A stretch of 64,000 nt of DNA. It comes from Mycobacterium alsense (GTDB lineage: Bacteria; Actinomycetota; Actinomycetes; Mycobacteriales; Mycobacteriaceae). Below, piece after piece: positions 41,777 to 51,594 of this stretch. The notes under the pieces were generated by a model, which had not been told where the DNA came from, ran no database searches, and worked only from the letters and a program-made list of their open reading frames with translations. Positions within the stretch are counted from its first letter, which is position 1, and every line of letters begins with the position of its first letter. The stretch covers positions 54,495-118,494 of the forward strand of contig NZ_MVHD01000012.1 of the NCBI RefSeq assembly GCF_002086635.1, in the 5' to 3' direction. The position numbers were made by a program, and so were the translations under genes.

Positions 41777-43258
41777 ATGGCTTCCAAGGGAGGCCAGAAG
41801 CCGAAGAACACCCGCTTCGGCGATTCCGACTTCGTGGTGGTCGCCAACAGGCTGCCGGTCGACCTCGAGCGGCTTCCCGACGGCACCACCGGGTGGAAGC
41901 GCAGCCCGGGGGGTTTGGTCACCGCGCTGGAGCCGCTGTTGCGCCGCCGCCGCGGCGCCTGGGTCGGCTGGCCGGGGGTCGCCGATGACGACGACGACCT
42001 CGACTACGAGCCCGTCGCGCAGGACGACCTGCACCTGCACCCCGTACGGCTGACCACCGACGACGTCGCCGAGTACTACGAAGGATTCTCCAACGCCACG
42101 CTGTGGCCGCTGTATCACGACGTCATCGTCAAACCCATCTACCACCGCGAATGGTGGGACCGCTACGTCGATGTCAACCGCCGCTTCGCCGAGGCCACGT
42201 CGCGCGCGGCCGCGCGGGACGGGACCGTGTGGGTGCAGGACTACCAGCTGCAACTGGTGCCGGCGATGCTGCGCGAACTGCGGCCCGACCTGACCATCGG
42301 CTTCTTTCTGCACATCCCGTTCCCGCCGGTGGAGCTGTTCATGCAGATGCCGTGGCGCACCGAGATCGTCGAGGGCCTGCTCGGCGCCGACCTGGTGGGC
42401 TTCCATCTGGCCGGCGGCGCCCAGAACTTCCTGTTCCTGTCGCGGCGGTTGATCGGCGCCAACACCTCCCGGGGATCGGTCGGGGTGCGATCACGCTACG
42501 GCGAGGTGGACCTCGGGTCGCGCACGGTCCGGGTGGGCGCCTTTCCCATTTCGATCGACTCCGCCGACCTTGACCGCAAGGCCCGCCACCGCGACGTCCG
42601 GCGCCGCGCGCGGGAGCTGCGCGCGGAGCTGGGCAACCCCCGCAAGATCCTGCTCGGCGTGGATCGGCTCGACTACACCAAGGGCATCGACGTTCGCCTG
42701 AAGGCCTTCTCCGAACTGTTGGCCGAGGGCCGCGCCAAGCGCGACGACACCGTGCTGGTTCAGCTGGCGACCCCGAGCCGCGAACGCGTCGAGAGCTACC
42801 AGACCCTGCGCAACGACATCGAACGCCAGGTCGGCCACATCAACGGCGAGTACGCCGAGGTGGGTCATCCGGTGGTGCACTACCTGCATCGTCCCGTACC
42901 CCGCGACGAACTCGTCGCGTTCTTCGTGGCCGGCGACGTCATGCTGGTCACCCCGCTGCGCGACGGAATGAACCTGGTGGCCAAGGAGTACGTCGCGTGC
43001 CGCAGCGACCTCGGCGGCGCGCTGGTCCTGTCCGAATTCACCGGCGCCGCCGCCGAACTGCGGCAGGCGTACCTGGTGAACCCGCACGACCTCGAAGGGG
43101 TCAAGGACGCGATCGAGGCGGCGCTCAACCAGTCGGACGAGGAGGGCCGGCGCCGAATGCGGTCGCTGCGCCGCCAGGTGCTCGCCCACGACGTCGACCG
43201 CTGGGCGCGGTCATTCCTCGACGCCCTCGCGGAGTCGCATCCGCAGCGCGCTGGTTAG
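41777..43258 (+). CDS. otsA: Trehalose-6-phosphate synthase OtsA
   Basis: A 493-residue GT20 glycosyltransferase that joins glucose from a nucleotide sugar to glucose-6-phosphate. Seen: N-terminal [35 protein letters not shown] (substrate loop), [59 protein letters not shown] and [25 protein letters not shown] near the sugar-donor site. Length fits mycobacterial OtsA (about 500). Cytoplasmic; trehalose is needed for mycolate transfer and stress survival. Gene order matches M. tuberculosis Rv3490. Confidence 0.95.
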   Translation: MASKGGQKPKNTRFGDSDFVVVANRLPVDLERLPDGTTGWKRSPGGLVTALEPLLRRRRGAWVGWPGVADDDDDLDYEPVAQDDLHLHPVRLTTDDVAEYYEGFSNATLWPLYHDVIVKPIYHREWWDRYVDVNRRFAEATSRAAARDGTVWVQDYQLQLVPAMLRELRPDLTIGFFLHIPFPPVELFMQMPWRTEIVEGLLGADLVGFHLAGGAQNFLFLSRRLIGANTSRGSVGVRSRYGEVDLGSRTVRVGAFPISIDSADLDRKARHRDVRRRARELRAELGNPRKILLGVDRLDYTKGIDVRLKAFSELLAEGRAKRDDTVLVQLATPSRERVESYQTLRNDIERQVGHINGEYAEVGHPVVHYLHRPVPRDELVAFFVAGDVMLVTPLRDGMNLVAKEYVACRSDLGGALVLSEFTGAAAELRQAYLVNPHDLEGVKDAIEAALNQSDEEGRRRMRSLRRQVLAHDVDRWARSFLDALAESHPQRAG

Positions 43259-43337
43259 CGGCATTTGGCGCGCCAAAACCCATGGCATTTCGAATGAAAC
43301 GCTGTGATACTCGATGCAGCATGAATGGAGGGATGTC

Positions 43338-43916
43338 GTGAACCTTCGTCGCGGACTCGCCGCCGGGGCCGGAATCTTTTCGGCCATTGCTATCGGTGTA
43401 GCACTGGAATCCGGCACGCCGGCGCATGCGGTCGCGCCACCAGCGGACGGCAATTACTCCTTCAACCAGGACGGCGTGTCCGGCGTGACGTGGCAGATCA
43501 ACGCGCTCTGCGATCAAGTGAACGGGAGCCGCTATTACAAGGACTACGACAACCCCGACATCATGGCGAACTTCTGCATCTTGAACATCGCCAGCTACAC
43601 ATCGGAGAAAATCTCCGCCGCGGACAAATTGCAGAACTATGCCGGCCGGGCACGACTGGTCAGCCAACGCTGGACGTTCCAGATCGACAAGCCCGACGGC
43701 GTGTCGTGCCCGGGCGGCGGGACTGCGGCATCCACTGAGACTTACGCTTTCGATAACGAGACGCTCGCCGGGACGCACACCACGTTGCATGGCGCCGAAT
43801 GCGGCTTGGAGCCGTCGATGAGCAAGCAGCCGTTTTCGTTGGCACTCGCCGGTCCGCCGCCGAGTCCCGCCGAACGTTATCCCTTGCGATGCAACGACAT
43901 TGCGATGTGCTTCTGA
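43338..43916 (+). CDS. Secreted conserved protein (Rv3491-like)
   Basis: A 192-residue protein with a Sec signal (MNLRRGLAAGAGIFSAIAIG, cleavage near AHA). The mature part contains DGVSGVTWQINALCDQVNGS and several Cys (FCILN, VSCPGG, AECGLE, LRCNDIAMC), suggesting disulfides. It sits after otsA and converges on the mce4 operon, as Rv3491 does. GTG 43338 is chosen because it starts the signal peptide; the ATG at 43314 would add eight residues before it. Function unknown. Confidence 0.75.
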   Translation: MNLRRGLAAGAGIFSAIAIGVALESGTPAHAVAPPADGNYSFNQDGVSGVTWQINALCDQVNGSRYYKDYDNPDIMANFCILNIASYTSEKISAADKLQNYAGRARLVSQRWTFQIDKPDGVSCPGGGTAASTETYAFDNETLAGTHTTLHGAECGLEPSMSKQPFSLALAGPPPSPAERYPLRCNDIAMCF

Positions 43917-43941
43917 TCGAAAGCGAGACGCAGCGGCCCGT

Positions 43942-44442
43942 CTAGATCGGCGTGATGTACGCGATCAGCCATTTGTCGCCGGCCTTCTTGAAGTCCACGC
44001 GCAACCGACTGCCGTCGTAGAGCGGTTGGCGGGACTTATCGGTCACGGTGCGGTTCAAATAGACCATCACCGAGGCGGAAGTCCGCTTCGCCGTCATAAC
44101 CCCGGCGCCCACCACGTTCGCCTGGACGACGACCTCGCGCTTCTTGGCCTCCGGGATAATCTGCGCGTTGGCGCTCCTCTGGAACTCCTGACGATACTCA
44201 GGCGTCAGCAGCGGATACGCCTCGGCGAGGCTACGCTCAACGGTCTGGTAGTCGTAGGCGAAGACAAGGGGAATCTCCTTAGCCGCCAGCTGCGGCAACA
44301 CGGCACGCGCCTGCTGTTCGGCGCGAGTCTCCGCGCGATCCCAATAGAACCAGCCGGCGGCCGCGGACAATCCGATGACGCCGGCGACCGACAGAGAGCC
44401 GACGACGGCGATCAACCACCTCGAAAACCGAGGCCATCGCAT
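43942..44442 (-). CDS. Mce4-associated membrane protein (Rv3492c-like)
   Basis: A 166-residue protein with one N-terminal transmembrane helix (LIAVVGSLSVAGVIGLSAAA) and an extracytoplasmic domain ending DGSRLRVDFKKAGDKWLIAY. It belongs to the Mce-associated (Mas) proteins with an NTF2-like fold. Last gene of the mce4 operon; its ATG overlaps the previous stop (TGATG). Such proteins stabilise or assist the Mce transporter. Confidence 0.85.
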   Translation of the reverse strand: MRWPRFSRWLIAVVGSLSVAGVIGLSAAAGWFYWDRAETRAEQQARAVLPQLAAKEIPLVFAYDYQTVERSLAEAYPLLTPEYRQEFQRSANAQIIPEAKKREVVVQANVVGAGVMTAKRTSASVMVYLNRTVTDKSRQPLYDGSRLRVDFKKAGDKWLIAYITPI

Positions 44443-45134
44443 CAGTTGCCCCCGTCTGGATATTTCAGGTCGTAGCCTGTCATGTGCCCGGCCTCGTCCT
44501 CATGGACGATGACCCGGAGCCGATACGGCATGGACGGCTTGTTGGTTCCGTCGATGTCGGCAACCGTAACCCGCACCGACACGAGCACGGATGCGTTGTC
44601 GGTAACCGAATCGATGCCCTCGAGGGCGGCGCCGTTGATGACGGCTTCCGACGTCGCGTTGGTGGAGCGGAACAGCGCCTTGAGATTCTCAATGTTGTTG
44701 TTGGCGCCGAGCATTCCGCGCAGCGGGCCGCTGGTGGCGTCGTAGAAGCGGTTCACGCTCTCGTCGACGTTGTCCTGCTTGTAGCTGAACATATTGACCA
44801 CCATCTGCGTCGCGGTGTCGACGAAACGCTGGTCGCGCGCTTGCTGCGCATTGGCGTGGCGTTGCTGCATTACCAAAAAAGCCAAACAGCCGGCCAACCC
44901 ACCGATCGCCAACAGCGCGACTGCAAACGCGACGCATCCGACTAGAAGCCGGTGAGCCTGCCGCCGCGGGGGCGGCTTCACGGGTTTGACGGCCTTGGCC
45001 GACGTCGCCGGTTTGGGCGCGGCCGGAACTTCGGCCGTAACCGGAACGACTCCCCGGGACTCGCCCGTCGCCGGGCCGGCCGCACGAAATGCCCGGCGAC
45101 GGACACGCTGCGTCGTCGTGTGTTCCTCAGTCAC
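44442..45134 (-). CDS. Mce4-associated membrane protein (Rv3493c-like)
   Basis: A 230-residue protein. A basic, Pro-rich cytoplasmic N-terminus (KPVKPPPRRQAHRLL) is followed by a transmembrane helix at about residues 55-78 (LVGCVAFAVALLAIGGLAGC) and an NTF2-like domain (MVVNMFSYKQDNVDESVNRF). GTG 45134 lies 12 bp after mce4F and opens the conserved reading. Part of the mce4 operon and the partner of the next gene. Confidence 0.82.
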   Translation of the reverse strand: MTEEHTTTQRVRRRAFRAAGPATGESRGVVPVTAEVPAAPKPATSAKAVKPVKPPPRRQAHRLLVGCVAFAVALLAIGGLAGCLAFLVMQQRHANAQQARDQRFVDTATQMVVNMFSYKQDNVDESVNRFYDATSGPLRGMLGANNNIENLKALFRSTNATSEAVINGAALEGIDSVTDNASVLVSVRVTVADIDGTNKPSMPYRLRVIVHEDEAGHMTGYDLKYPDGGN

Positions 45135-45145
45135 AACATCGCCAA

Positions 45146-46867
45146 TCAAAGAGGCCTTGGGTCGAGCATCAGGTCCACCCAGTTCTCGGCGCTCGACGCG
45201 CCGGTGGCGCCGGCCGCGAACATACCAGGGCCGCCTGCGGGATCCACAAAGGCGCCGGTGCGCTGGTCGTAGGTGGTGTAGGCCGGGCCGCTGGCCTGCG
45301 GCTGCGGGCCCTGTGGCGGCCCCCACGGCTTCTCCGGTCCCGGACCCACCGGCGGAGGATTAATCCCCTCCGGCGGAGGCGGCGGCGGCAGCCACTTGGG
45401 GTACGGCAGCTGCGGTGGCAGCGGCGGGTATCCCGGAGGATTCCACGACGGGTTACCCGGCGGCGGCCCGCTGTCATTGGGCGGCGGCGGAACAAACGCC
45501 GGCTGATGTGGCGCCGGCCCGGGCCCAGGCATCACGCCGGGCGGGGGTGGCCCGACAATGGGCGTGCCGGGATCGGGATCGGCACCCGGCGGAATATATG
45601 GGAACTTGTTGGGCGGCAACGTGTTCAGCCCGTTGGTCACCGGCGTGTCGTAGGGGACGGGCGGCCCGCGCCACGGGTTGCGGCCAACCGGCACAAAGCC
45701 CTTCGGGTCACGGCACAGCTGGATTGTGGGCGCCCGTTTTCCCGGGAACTCCTGGCACGGATAGTTGCGGGCACCGCGTACGGTGCTCGGATCGTTTTGG
45801 GCGGCCTTGCAATACATGTCCTTGGGTAGCTCGCGCAACGTCTCGTCGGCCGGCGTGCGCTGTAGTGGCGGGGGCAGGAATCCGACGGAGCACGGCGGCG
45901 GATCGTTGAGATCGATTTTGAAGTCCAGCTTGGCGCCCTCATCCTGGGGAGTACCGCCAGCCGCGGTGACGATCGCCGCAAACAACGCGGGCAGGACGAC
46001 CAGGAGCTGCTCGATCGACTTGTGGTAGATGACGCCCACCCGGCCCAGGTTGGCCAGGCTGGCGGCCAGCGCCGGAAACGACGGACGGATGCCGGAGAAC
46101 GCGGTGCTGGCCTCATCGGTCGCGTCCGGGGCGGTGGCCAGCGTCGACCGCAGCTGGGGGTCGGCCTGATGCACCTCGGACGTGAAGCGCGCCAACCCAT
46201 CCGACAGCGACTTGATGTCGGCGCCGGCGCGAATCTGTGCCCGCAGGAACGGGCCGGCCTGGTCGATCAGCTGCGAGACCTGCGGATAATTGGCATTGGC
46301 CTCGTCCACCAGTACGCGGGCGGACTCGATCAGCCGGGCCAGCTCGGGACCCGAACCGTTGGCCGCGATGAACGTCTCGTGCAGCAGTTCGCGCAGCCGG
46401 GTGTCGCCGAGGCTGTTGACGAGAGTCTCGGACTGCTTCAGTAGCGCCGCGACATCCTGGCCGATCCGGGTATTCCGCCGATCGATCCGGGATCCGTTGT
46501 GCAGCTTGGCCGAAGACGGCGTGCCCGGCGGCACCAGATCGATGTATTGCTCACCGACGGCCGATACGCTCTTCACGGTGGCGGTGACGTTCGACGGAAT
46601 GGGAGTCTCGCTGTTGAGCCGCATTTTGGCGACGACGCCGTTGGGGCTCAGCCCCACCGACTCCACCCGACCGACCGCGACGCCGCGGTAGGTCACGTTG
46701 GCGTTCTTGTATAGCCCGCCGCCGGCGACGAAATCGGCGCTGACGCCGTAGGTCCCGATGCCGAACGTGGCGGGCAGGCGCAGATAGAAGATGGCGGTCA
46801 CGCTCAGCGTGAGTGCGGTGATGACCGCGAAAATACCGAGCTGGACCCTGGTCAGTTTGTCGAGCAT
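45146..46867 (-). CDS. mce4F: Mce4F, substrate-binding/shuttle subunit of the cholesterol importer
   Basis: A 573-residue Mce protein: N-terminal membrane anchor, MlaD domain (about 35-115, GTYGVSADFVAGGGLYKNAN and VTYRGVAVGRVESVGLSPNG), helical Mce domain (about 120-330), then a 180-residue tail very rich in Pro (PPPPLQRTP; WLPPPPPPEGINPPPVGPGP). Such tails are normal for Mce F proteins and may span the cell wall. With Mce4A-E it forms a hexameric tube that carries sterol from the cell envelope to the YrbE4 permease. Confidence 0.93.
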   Translation of the reverse strand: MLDKLTRVQLGIFAVITALTLSVTAIFYLRLPATFGIGTYGVSADFVAGGGLYKNANVTYRGVAVGRVESVGLSPNGVVAKMRLNSETPIPSNVTATVKSVSAVGEQYIDLVPPGTPSSAKLHNGSRIDRRNTRIGQDVAALLKQSETLVNSLGDTRLRELLHETFIAANGSGPELARLIESARVLVDEANANYPQVSQLIDQAGPFLRAQIRAGADIKSLSDGLARFTSEVHQADPQLRSTLATAPDATDEASTAFSGIRPSFPALAASLANLGRVGVIYHKSIEQLLVVLPALFAAIVTAAGGTPQDEGAKLDFKIDLNDPPPCSVGFLPPPLQRTPADETLRELPKDMYCKAAQNDPSTVRGARNYPCQEFPGKRAPTIQLCRDPKGFVPVGRNPWRGPPVPYDTPVTNGLNTLPPNKFPYIPPGADPDPGTPIVGPPPPGVMPGPGPAPHQPAFVPPPPNDSGPPPGNPSWNPPGYPPLPPQLPYPKWLPPPPPPEGINPPPVGPGPEKPWGPPQGPQPQASGPAYTTYDQRTGAFVDPAGGPGMFAAGATGASSAENWVDLMLDPRPL

Positions 46868-46879
46868 CTGCGGCGCCCC

Positions 46880-48046
46880 CTACTGCCCCTCGGAACCCGA
46901 AGCCGTGCCGGGCGGAATCTTGAAGGGGTCGGCCGCCTGTCCGGAAAGGTTGGCCAGTTCGCCGGTCAAGAAATCGGGCGGGTTGAGGATCTCGTTCATG
47001 TGCATCATGTTCGGATCGAGTGCATACGATGTCGTGAAGAAGGTCTCGCCAAGGCGGCGCAGGGTGAGGTCGAAGGTGGTGAACACGTTCAGGTAGTCGC
47101 CACGCACCGCCTGCTTGATGCCCCAGTTGGGGAACGGGAACGTCAGCAGTATCTGCATCGACGTAACGAAGTTTTTCCGGTTGTCGCTCAGGGCTTTCGC
47201 AACCGAGTACAGGCCCTTGACGTCTTCGGCGAAGTCCGTCTTGGTTTCGGCCAGCACGTGCGAGGTCACCCTCGCAAGCTTTTTCAGCGCGGCGAACGCG
47301 TCGACGATGTGGCCCCGGTTCTTGTTGAGCACGCCGATCGCCGCGGGCAGCGTGTCCAGTGCCCGACCCAGGTTGACCTTGTCACGCGCCAGCGTGGCCG
47401 AGAATCGGTTCAATCCGTCGACCGCTGCGATGATGTCGTTGACCTGCCGGTTGAGCCCCGCCGTCAGCTCCGCCAGCCTGGGGATCAGGTCGACGAATTG
47501 GTCCTGGCGTCCGGCGAAGGCCTGATAGCTCTCGTTTGTAATGTCTTCCAGCGCCCCGAGATTGCCCTTGTTGACGACCACGCCCAAGGCTGAAAGCACC
47601 TCTTCGGTGGTGGGAAATCGGCCGGTGCTGGACTGCGCAATTTTCGATCCATTGACCAGCCTTCCGGTCGCCGGCTTGCCCTTGGGCGCTGCCAGGTCGA
47701 TGTGCAACGAACCCAGCAACGAGGTCTGGGCGACGGTCGCGGTCGCGTTTGCCGGCAGTACCACATTCTTGTTCAGCGCCAGTTTCACTGCCGCATAGAA
47801 GGATCCGTCGGCCCGCTGCTCGGCCGAGATGCCCGAGACACTGCCGATGGTGACGTCGTCGACCATGACCGGTGAGTTCTGCGGCAGGGTCGCCACGTCG
47901 GGCATTTCGACGGTGATCGTGTATGCGCCACTGCCGTGACCGGCCGTACCGGGCATCGAAAGTGAGTTCAAACCGTTGAATTGACAACCGGCCAGCAGCG
48001 CACTGCCCACCGCTAACACGCTGCCGCGCAGCCAGATTCGCCTCAT
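46880..48046 (-). CDS. mce4E: Mce4E lipoprotein (LprN)
   Basis: A 388-residue lipoprotein Mce subunit. Lipobox LLAGC puts the acylated Cys at residue 21 (VGSALLAGCQFNGLNSL). The MlaD domain includes PVMVDDVTIGSVSGISAEQR and the helical domain follows (LIPRLAELTAGLNRQVND). The lipid anchor distinguishes the E position in every mce operon. ATG 48046 overlaps the mce4D stop (ATGA). Equivalent to Rv3495c lprN. Confidence 0.93.
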   Translation of the reverse strand: MRRIWLRGSVLAVGSALLAGCQFNGLNSLSMPGTAGHGSGAYTITVEMPDVATLPQNSPVMVDDVTIGSVSGISAEQRADGSFYAAVKLALNKNVVLPANATATVAQTSLLGSLHIDLAAPKGKPATGRLVNGSKIAQSSTGRFPTTEEVLSALGVVVNKGNLGALEDITNESYQAFAGRQDQFVDLIPRLAELTAGLNRQVNDIIAAVDGLNRFSATLARDKVNLGRALDTLPAAIGVLNKNRGHIVDAFAALKKLARVTSHVLAETKTDFAEDVKGLYSVAKALSDNRKNFVTSMQILLTFPFPNWGIKQAVRGDYLNVFTTFDLTLRRLGETFFTTSYALDPNMMHMNEILNPPDFLTGELANLSGQAADPFKIPPGTASGSEGQ

Positions 48047-49473
48047 CCGCCACCGCCCAGGTCGGCCGCCGGCGCGGGGGGCGCCTGGTTCGGCGGAGGG
48101 CCGGGCAGCGGTCCGAACGCGTTCCCGGGACCGGGGTTCGCGGCGGTCGGCGCCGGGCCCGGCGCGGGGCCGGTCTGCGGTGCCGCCGGGACCAGCAGGG
48201 CCTGCAGATCCGTCGGGTTTTGCGCGCCGGGCGACGAGGTTTGCGCACCCTTGGCCGGTATCCAGGTCAGCTCGGGAAGGGGCGTTTGCGCCTTGGCCTG
48301 GGTCTCCGGGGTGTCGTAGATGATCTGGCCTTTGTACGCGGTAATCGTGTTGAGCGGGTGGAACATCACGGGCGGGTAGTTCACCGCGAGCCTGCGCAGC
48401 ACCGGGCCCAGCCGCTCCCGGCAGATCTCGGCGCGCTTGAAGTACTCGGGCGCCTTGGGTCCGGCAGGCGTTTCGAAGGACCCCCCGCAGAGGAACTGCA
48501 CCGGGTTTGAGAACTCGGGTATGGACAACAGGCCGTTCAACGTGCCCTGCGCCGGGTCGTAGATGTTGTAGAAGTTGGCGATGCCGGGACCGGCCACGTG
48601 CAACACCTGCTCGATGTTCTCGCTCTGGTCGCTGAGCGTCTGCGCAAAGTCGTTGAGCTTGTTGACCGTATCGACGATCGTCGAGTTGTTTTCGTGCAGG
48701 AAACCGCGAATATCCGACAGGGCCGTATTGAGCGTGCCCAAGGTGTTGTCCAGGTGGCGCGAGGTGTCGGCGAGGACCTGCGACACCGATGCGACGTTGC
48801 CGGCGAACTGCACGATCTGTTCGTTGCTTGCCGACAGCGCGTTCACCAGCACCTGCAGATTCTTGACCGTGCCGAAGATGTCGCCGCGCGAATCCCCCAG
48901 CCGTCCGGCGGCTTGCGAGAGTTCCCGCAGCGCGTTGTGGAAGGAGTCGCCCTTCCCGTCCAGCGTGTCGGCAGCCTGATTGATCGCGGCGCCCAATGGG
49001 CCCTGGCCTTGTCCTGCAGCGGGACTCAATTGGACGGCAAGTTGGGTGAGCGACTCTTTCACTTCGTCCCATTCGACCGGGACGGCGGTGCGGTCAAGGT
49101 CGATGCTCGCGCCGTCGGGCAACGCGGGCCCGCCGGTGTATGCCGGAGCGAGCTGGATGAACCGGGCCGACACCAGGTTTGGCGACATGACGACGGCCTT
49201 GACGTCCTTCGGGATCTTCACGTCCTTGGACACCGACATGGTGATCTTCACGTCGGAGGGCCGGGGCTCGATCGTGTCGATCGAACCCACCGGCACCCCG
49301 AGGATGCGGACCTGGTCACCGGGATACAGGCCGACAGCGGACGCGAAGTAGCCGATGACGGTGCGGTTATTGCCCTGCGACGACAGCACATACACGCCCC
49401 CCACCAACATCGCCACCAGCGCGATGATGATGGTGTAGCGCAGCCCCCGGCTGCCCGCGATTCGCTGCATCAT
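48043..49473 (-). CDS. mce4D: Mce4D
   Basis: A 476-residue Mce subunit. Membrane anchor about residues 12-32 (YTIIIALVAMLVGGVYVLSS), MlaD domain (VGLYPGDQVRILGVPVGSID), helical domain, and a Pro/Gly/Ala-rich C-terminus (about 405-476, APGPAPTAANPGPGNAFGPL). It overlaps mce4C and mce4E by four bases each, so the operon is tightly coupled. Confidence 0.93.
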   Translation of the reverse strand: MMQRIAGSRGLRYTIIIALVAMLVGGVYVLSSQGNNRTVIGYFASAVGLYPGDQVRILGVPVGSIDTIEPRPSDVKITMSVSKDVKIPKDVKAVVMSPNLVSARFIQLAPAYTGGPALPDGASIDLDRTAVPVEWDEVKESLTQLAVQLSPAAGQGQGPLGAAINQAADTLDGKGDSFHNALRELSQAAGRLGDSRGDIFGTVKNLQVLVNALSASNEQIVQFAGNVASVSQVLADTSRHLDNTLGTLNTALSDIRGFLHENNSTIVDTVNKLNDFAQTLSDQSENIEQVLHVAGPGIANFYNIYDPAQGTLNGLLSIPEFSNPVQFLCGGSFETPAGPKAPEYFKRAEICRERLGPVLRRLAVNYPPVMFHPLNTITAYKGQIIYDTPETQAKAQTPLPELTWIPAKGAQTSSPGAQNPTDLQALLVPAAPQTGPAPGPAPTAANPGPGNAFGPLPGPPPNQAPPAPAADLGGGG

Positions 49474-50552
49474 GGTGACTTCGGCCTGATGATCCAGCGT
49501 TCTTGAATCAACCCGCGCAGGTAGTCGGCGAGGCTGGCCGGCAGCTTGCCGGGCTGGTAGAAGAAGTCGAACACCATCGCAAGCATCGGCGCGGGTAGCA
49601 CGCTGTAGACGTTCACGTTGAATCCCGGTCCGGAGCCAACGACTTCGCCCAGCGTCGTCGCGTACGCGGGCAGCCGCTTGAGCGCCTCGGTGATGTAGTC
49701 CCGGCGCTCGTTGAGGTTGGCCAGCACCACGTTCAGCTTGCTCAGGGCGGGGCCGAACTCCTTGCGGTTGTCGGCGACGAAGCCGGAAATCTGCTGTGAC
49801 AGGTCGTCGATGCCCGAGATCAGCTGGCCGATCGCGGCGCGGCGCTCGTCGAGCGCGGCGAACAACTGGTTGCCATCGTCGACGAGCCTGTTGACCTGGC
49901 CCGCCCGCTGCGACAGCACCGCCGTCACCGACTTGGCGTGCGCCAGCAGGCCCTGCAGCGCCTCGTCGCGGCGGTTCAGCGTGCGCGACAGCGACGTCAC
50001 CCCGTCCAGGGCCCCGCGCAATTCGGGCGTCGCGTCGCGCAGCGTATCGGTCAGGACGTTGAGGGCCTGATCGAACTGGGGCTTGTTCAGATTGCTTGCG
50101 TTTTGGCCGAGGTCCTCGAGCGCGCCGGCGAGCGTGTACGGCGTGGTGGTCCGGCTGCGCGGGATGGTGGTCGCGGTGCCGCCACCGCCGGGAGTCACCG
50201 CAATGGAACGCTCACCGAGGATGGTGTCGGTGCGGATCGCGGCCAACGACTGGTCCCCGACCCGGACGTGCCGGTCGACGCTGAAGGTCACCTTGGCGCT
50301 GTCCCCCGCCAGTCCGACGGACTGCACCTTGCCGACCTTGAAGCCCGACACGTAGACGGCGTTGCCGGGCGTGATGCCGCCGGCGTCGGCGAAGTACGCG
50401 TCGTAGGTCTTACCCTGCGGCCAGAACGGCAGGCCCGCGTACCCGAACGCGATCAGCACGACGCAGACCACCAGCACCACACCGAAGATGCCGGTGCGCA
50501 ACGGGTCCGGTTCACGCCGCTGCGTGCTTGGCACTCCTCCCTCATTTGGCAA
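49470..50552 (-). CDS. mce4C: Mce4C
   Basis: A 360-residue Mce subunit: short N-terminus (LPNEGGVPSTQRREPDPLRT), membrane anchor (GIFGVVLVVCVVLIAFGYAG), MlaD domain (GGITPGNAVYVSGFKVGKVQ) and helical domain ending FYQPGKLPASLADYLRGLIQ. Start TTG 50552 is proposed because AAGGGGAGG lies seven bases upstream. GTG 50534 is possible but its spacing is poor, and ATG 50609 would overlap mce4B by 68 bp. Confidence 0.9.
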   Translation of the reverse strand: MPNEGGVPSTQRREPDPLRTGIFGVVLVVCVVLIAFGYAGLPFWPQGKTYDAYFADAGGITPGNAVYVSGFKVGKVQSVGLAGDSAKVTFSVDRHVRVGDQSLAAIRTDTILGERSIAVTPGGGGTATTIPRSRTTTPYTLAGALEDLGQNASNLNKPQFDQALNVLTDTLRDATPELRGALDGVTSLSRTLNRRDEALQGLLAHAKSVTAVLSQRAGQVNRLVDDGNQLFAALDERRAAIGQLISGIDDLSQQISGFVADNRKEFGPALSKLNVVLANLNERRDYITEALKRLPAYATTLGEVVGSGPGFNVNVYSVLPAPMLAMVFDFFYQPGKLPASLADYLRGLIQERWIIRPKSP

Positions 50553-51594
50553 AAGCGCACCTCCCCTTGCTGGGGTCCAATTGGCCACCCATCGGAATCC
50601 GAATGTCACCGCCGGCGGGTCCGTTGATCTTGATCGTCACCGAGCAGAAGTAGATGTTGAAGAAGGCTCCATAGGCGCCGAGCGCGGACAGCCGCAGGTA
50701 GTCCTCACCCAGTTGCTCGATGTCGTTGTTCACCTCGTCCTTGCGGCGGTCCAGCTCGGTGGCCAGGGGCCGGGTGTTTTCCAGGACGCCCTGCAGTGGC
50801 CGGCGCGAATTCTTCAGCAGCTCAGTCAGATCCGTCGCCGTCGACGCCAGCGGCGGGATCGCGCCCGCTATCGAGTCCTTGTTCTGGGCCAGCCCGGTGA
50901 TCAGCTGCTGCAGCTGGTCGACGCTGGCCGAGAACTGCGCGCTCTTTTGATCGACGGTGCCCAGCACCGTGTTGAGGTTGGTGATCGTGTCGCCGATGAG
51001 CTGGTCGCGCTTACCCAGCGCCGACGAGAAGGCGCTGGTGTCGGCCAGCACGTTGGACAGCGCGCCGCCCTGGCCCTGCAACAGCTGGATGACCGCGCTG
51101 CTGATGGTGTTGACCTTGTCGGCGTCCAGGCCTTTGAGCACTGGCCGCAGCCCGCCCAACAGGGCATCCAGGTCCAGCGCGGGCTGGGTGTGCTGGGAGT
51201 TGATGGTGCCCCCCGCCGGTAGCTTACGCAGGTCCCCCGGCCCGGACGTGATCTCCAGAAAGCGGTCGCCGACCAGGTTCTCGTACCGAATCACGGCGCG
51301 TGTCGACGAGTACAGCGTGTAGCGCCGGTCGACCCCGAACTTCACGTCGACGGTGTTGTCCGGGTTGAGCTTGATGCCGGATACCGAACCCACCGGCACA
51401 CCGGCGATGCGCACCTTCTGGCCGGCCTTCAGCCGCGATGCGTCGATAAAGGTTGCGTGATAGGCGTTTTCGGCGCCGAACCGGAAGTCACCGAAAACCA
51501 CCACCAGGCCCGCCGCCACCAGCAGCATCACCACCGCGAAGATGCTGACCTTGATCACCATCGACCGGTGCGAAGGCATTCCCGAAACCGCCAT
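50542..51594 (-). CDS. mce4B: Mce4B
   Basis: A 350-residue Mce subunit: anchor VIKVSIFAVVMLLVAAGLVV, MlaD domain (IDASRLKAGQKVRIAGVPVG), helical domain and a C-terminus with a Cys-containing tail (IYFCSVTIKIN..KGRCAFAK). No long Pro tail. ATG 51594 overlaps the mce4A stop by one base (TGATG). Confidence 0.93.
   Translation of the reverse strand: MAVSGMPSHRSMVIKVSIFAVVMLLVAAGLVVVFGDFRFGAENAYHATFIDASRLKAGQKVRIAGVPVGSVSGIKLNPDNTVDVKFGVDRRYTLYSSTRAVIRYENLVGDRFLEITSGPGDLRKLPAGGTINSQHTQPALDLDALLGGLRPVLKGLDADKVNTISSAVIQLLQGQGGALSNVLADTSAFSSALGKRDQLIGDTITNLNTVLGTVDQKSAQFSASVDQLQQLITGLAQNKDSIAGAIPPLASTATDLTELLKNSRRPLQGVLENTRPLATELDRRKDEVNNDIEQLGEDYLRLSALGAYGAFFNIYFCSVTIKINGPAGGDIRIPMGGQLDPSKGRCAFAK

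Noticed and set aside
40023..42053. A 676-codon plus-strand frame across the DUF1942 and enoyl-CoA hydratase genes
   Set aside because: It crosses three recognised genes on both strands and is Arg/Pro-rich, typical of a GC-driven shadow.
46880..49072. A 730-codon minus-strand frame extending mce4E upstream through mce4D
   Set aside because: The lipoprotein signal with LLAGC begins at 48046 and mce4D is a complete Mce gene; the longer start is spurious.
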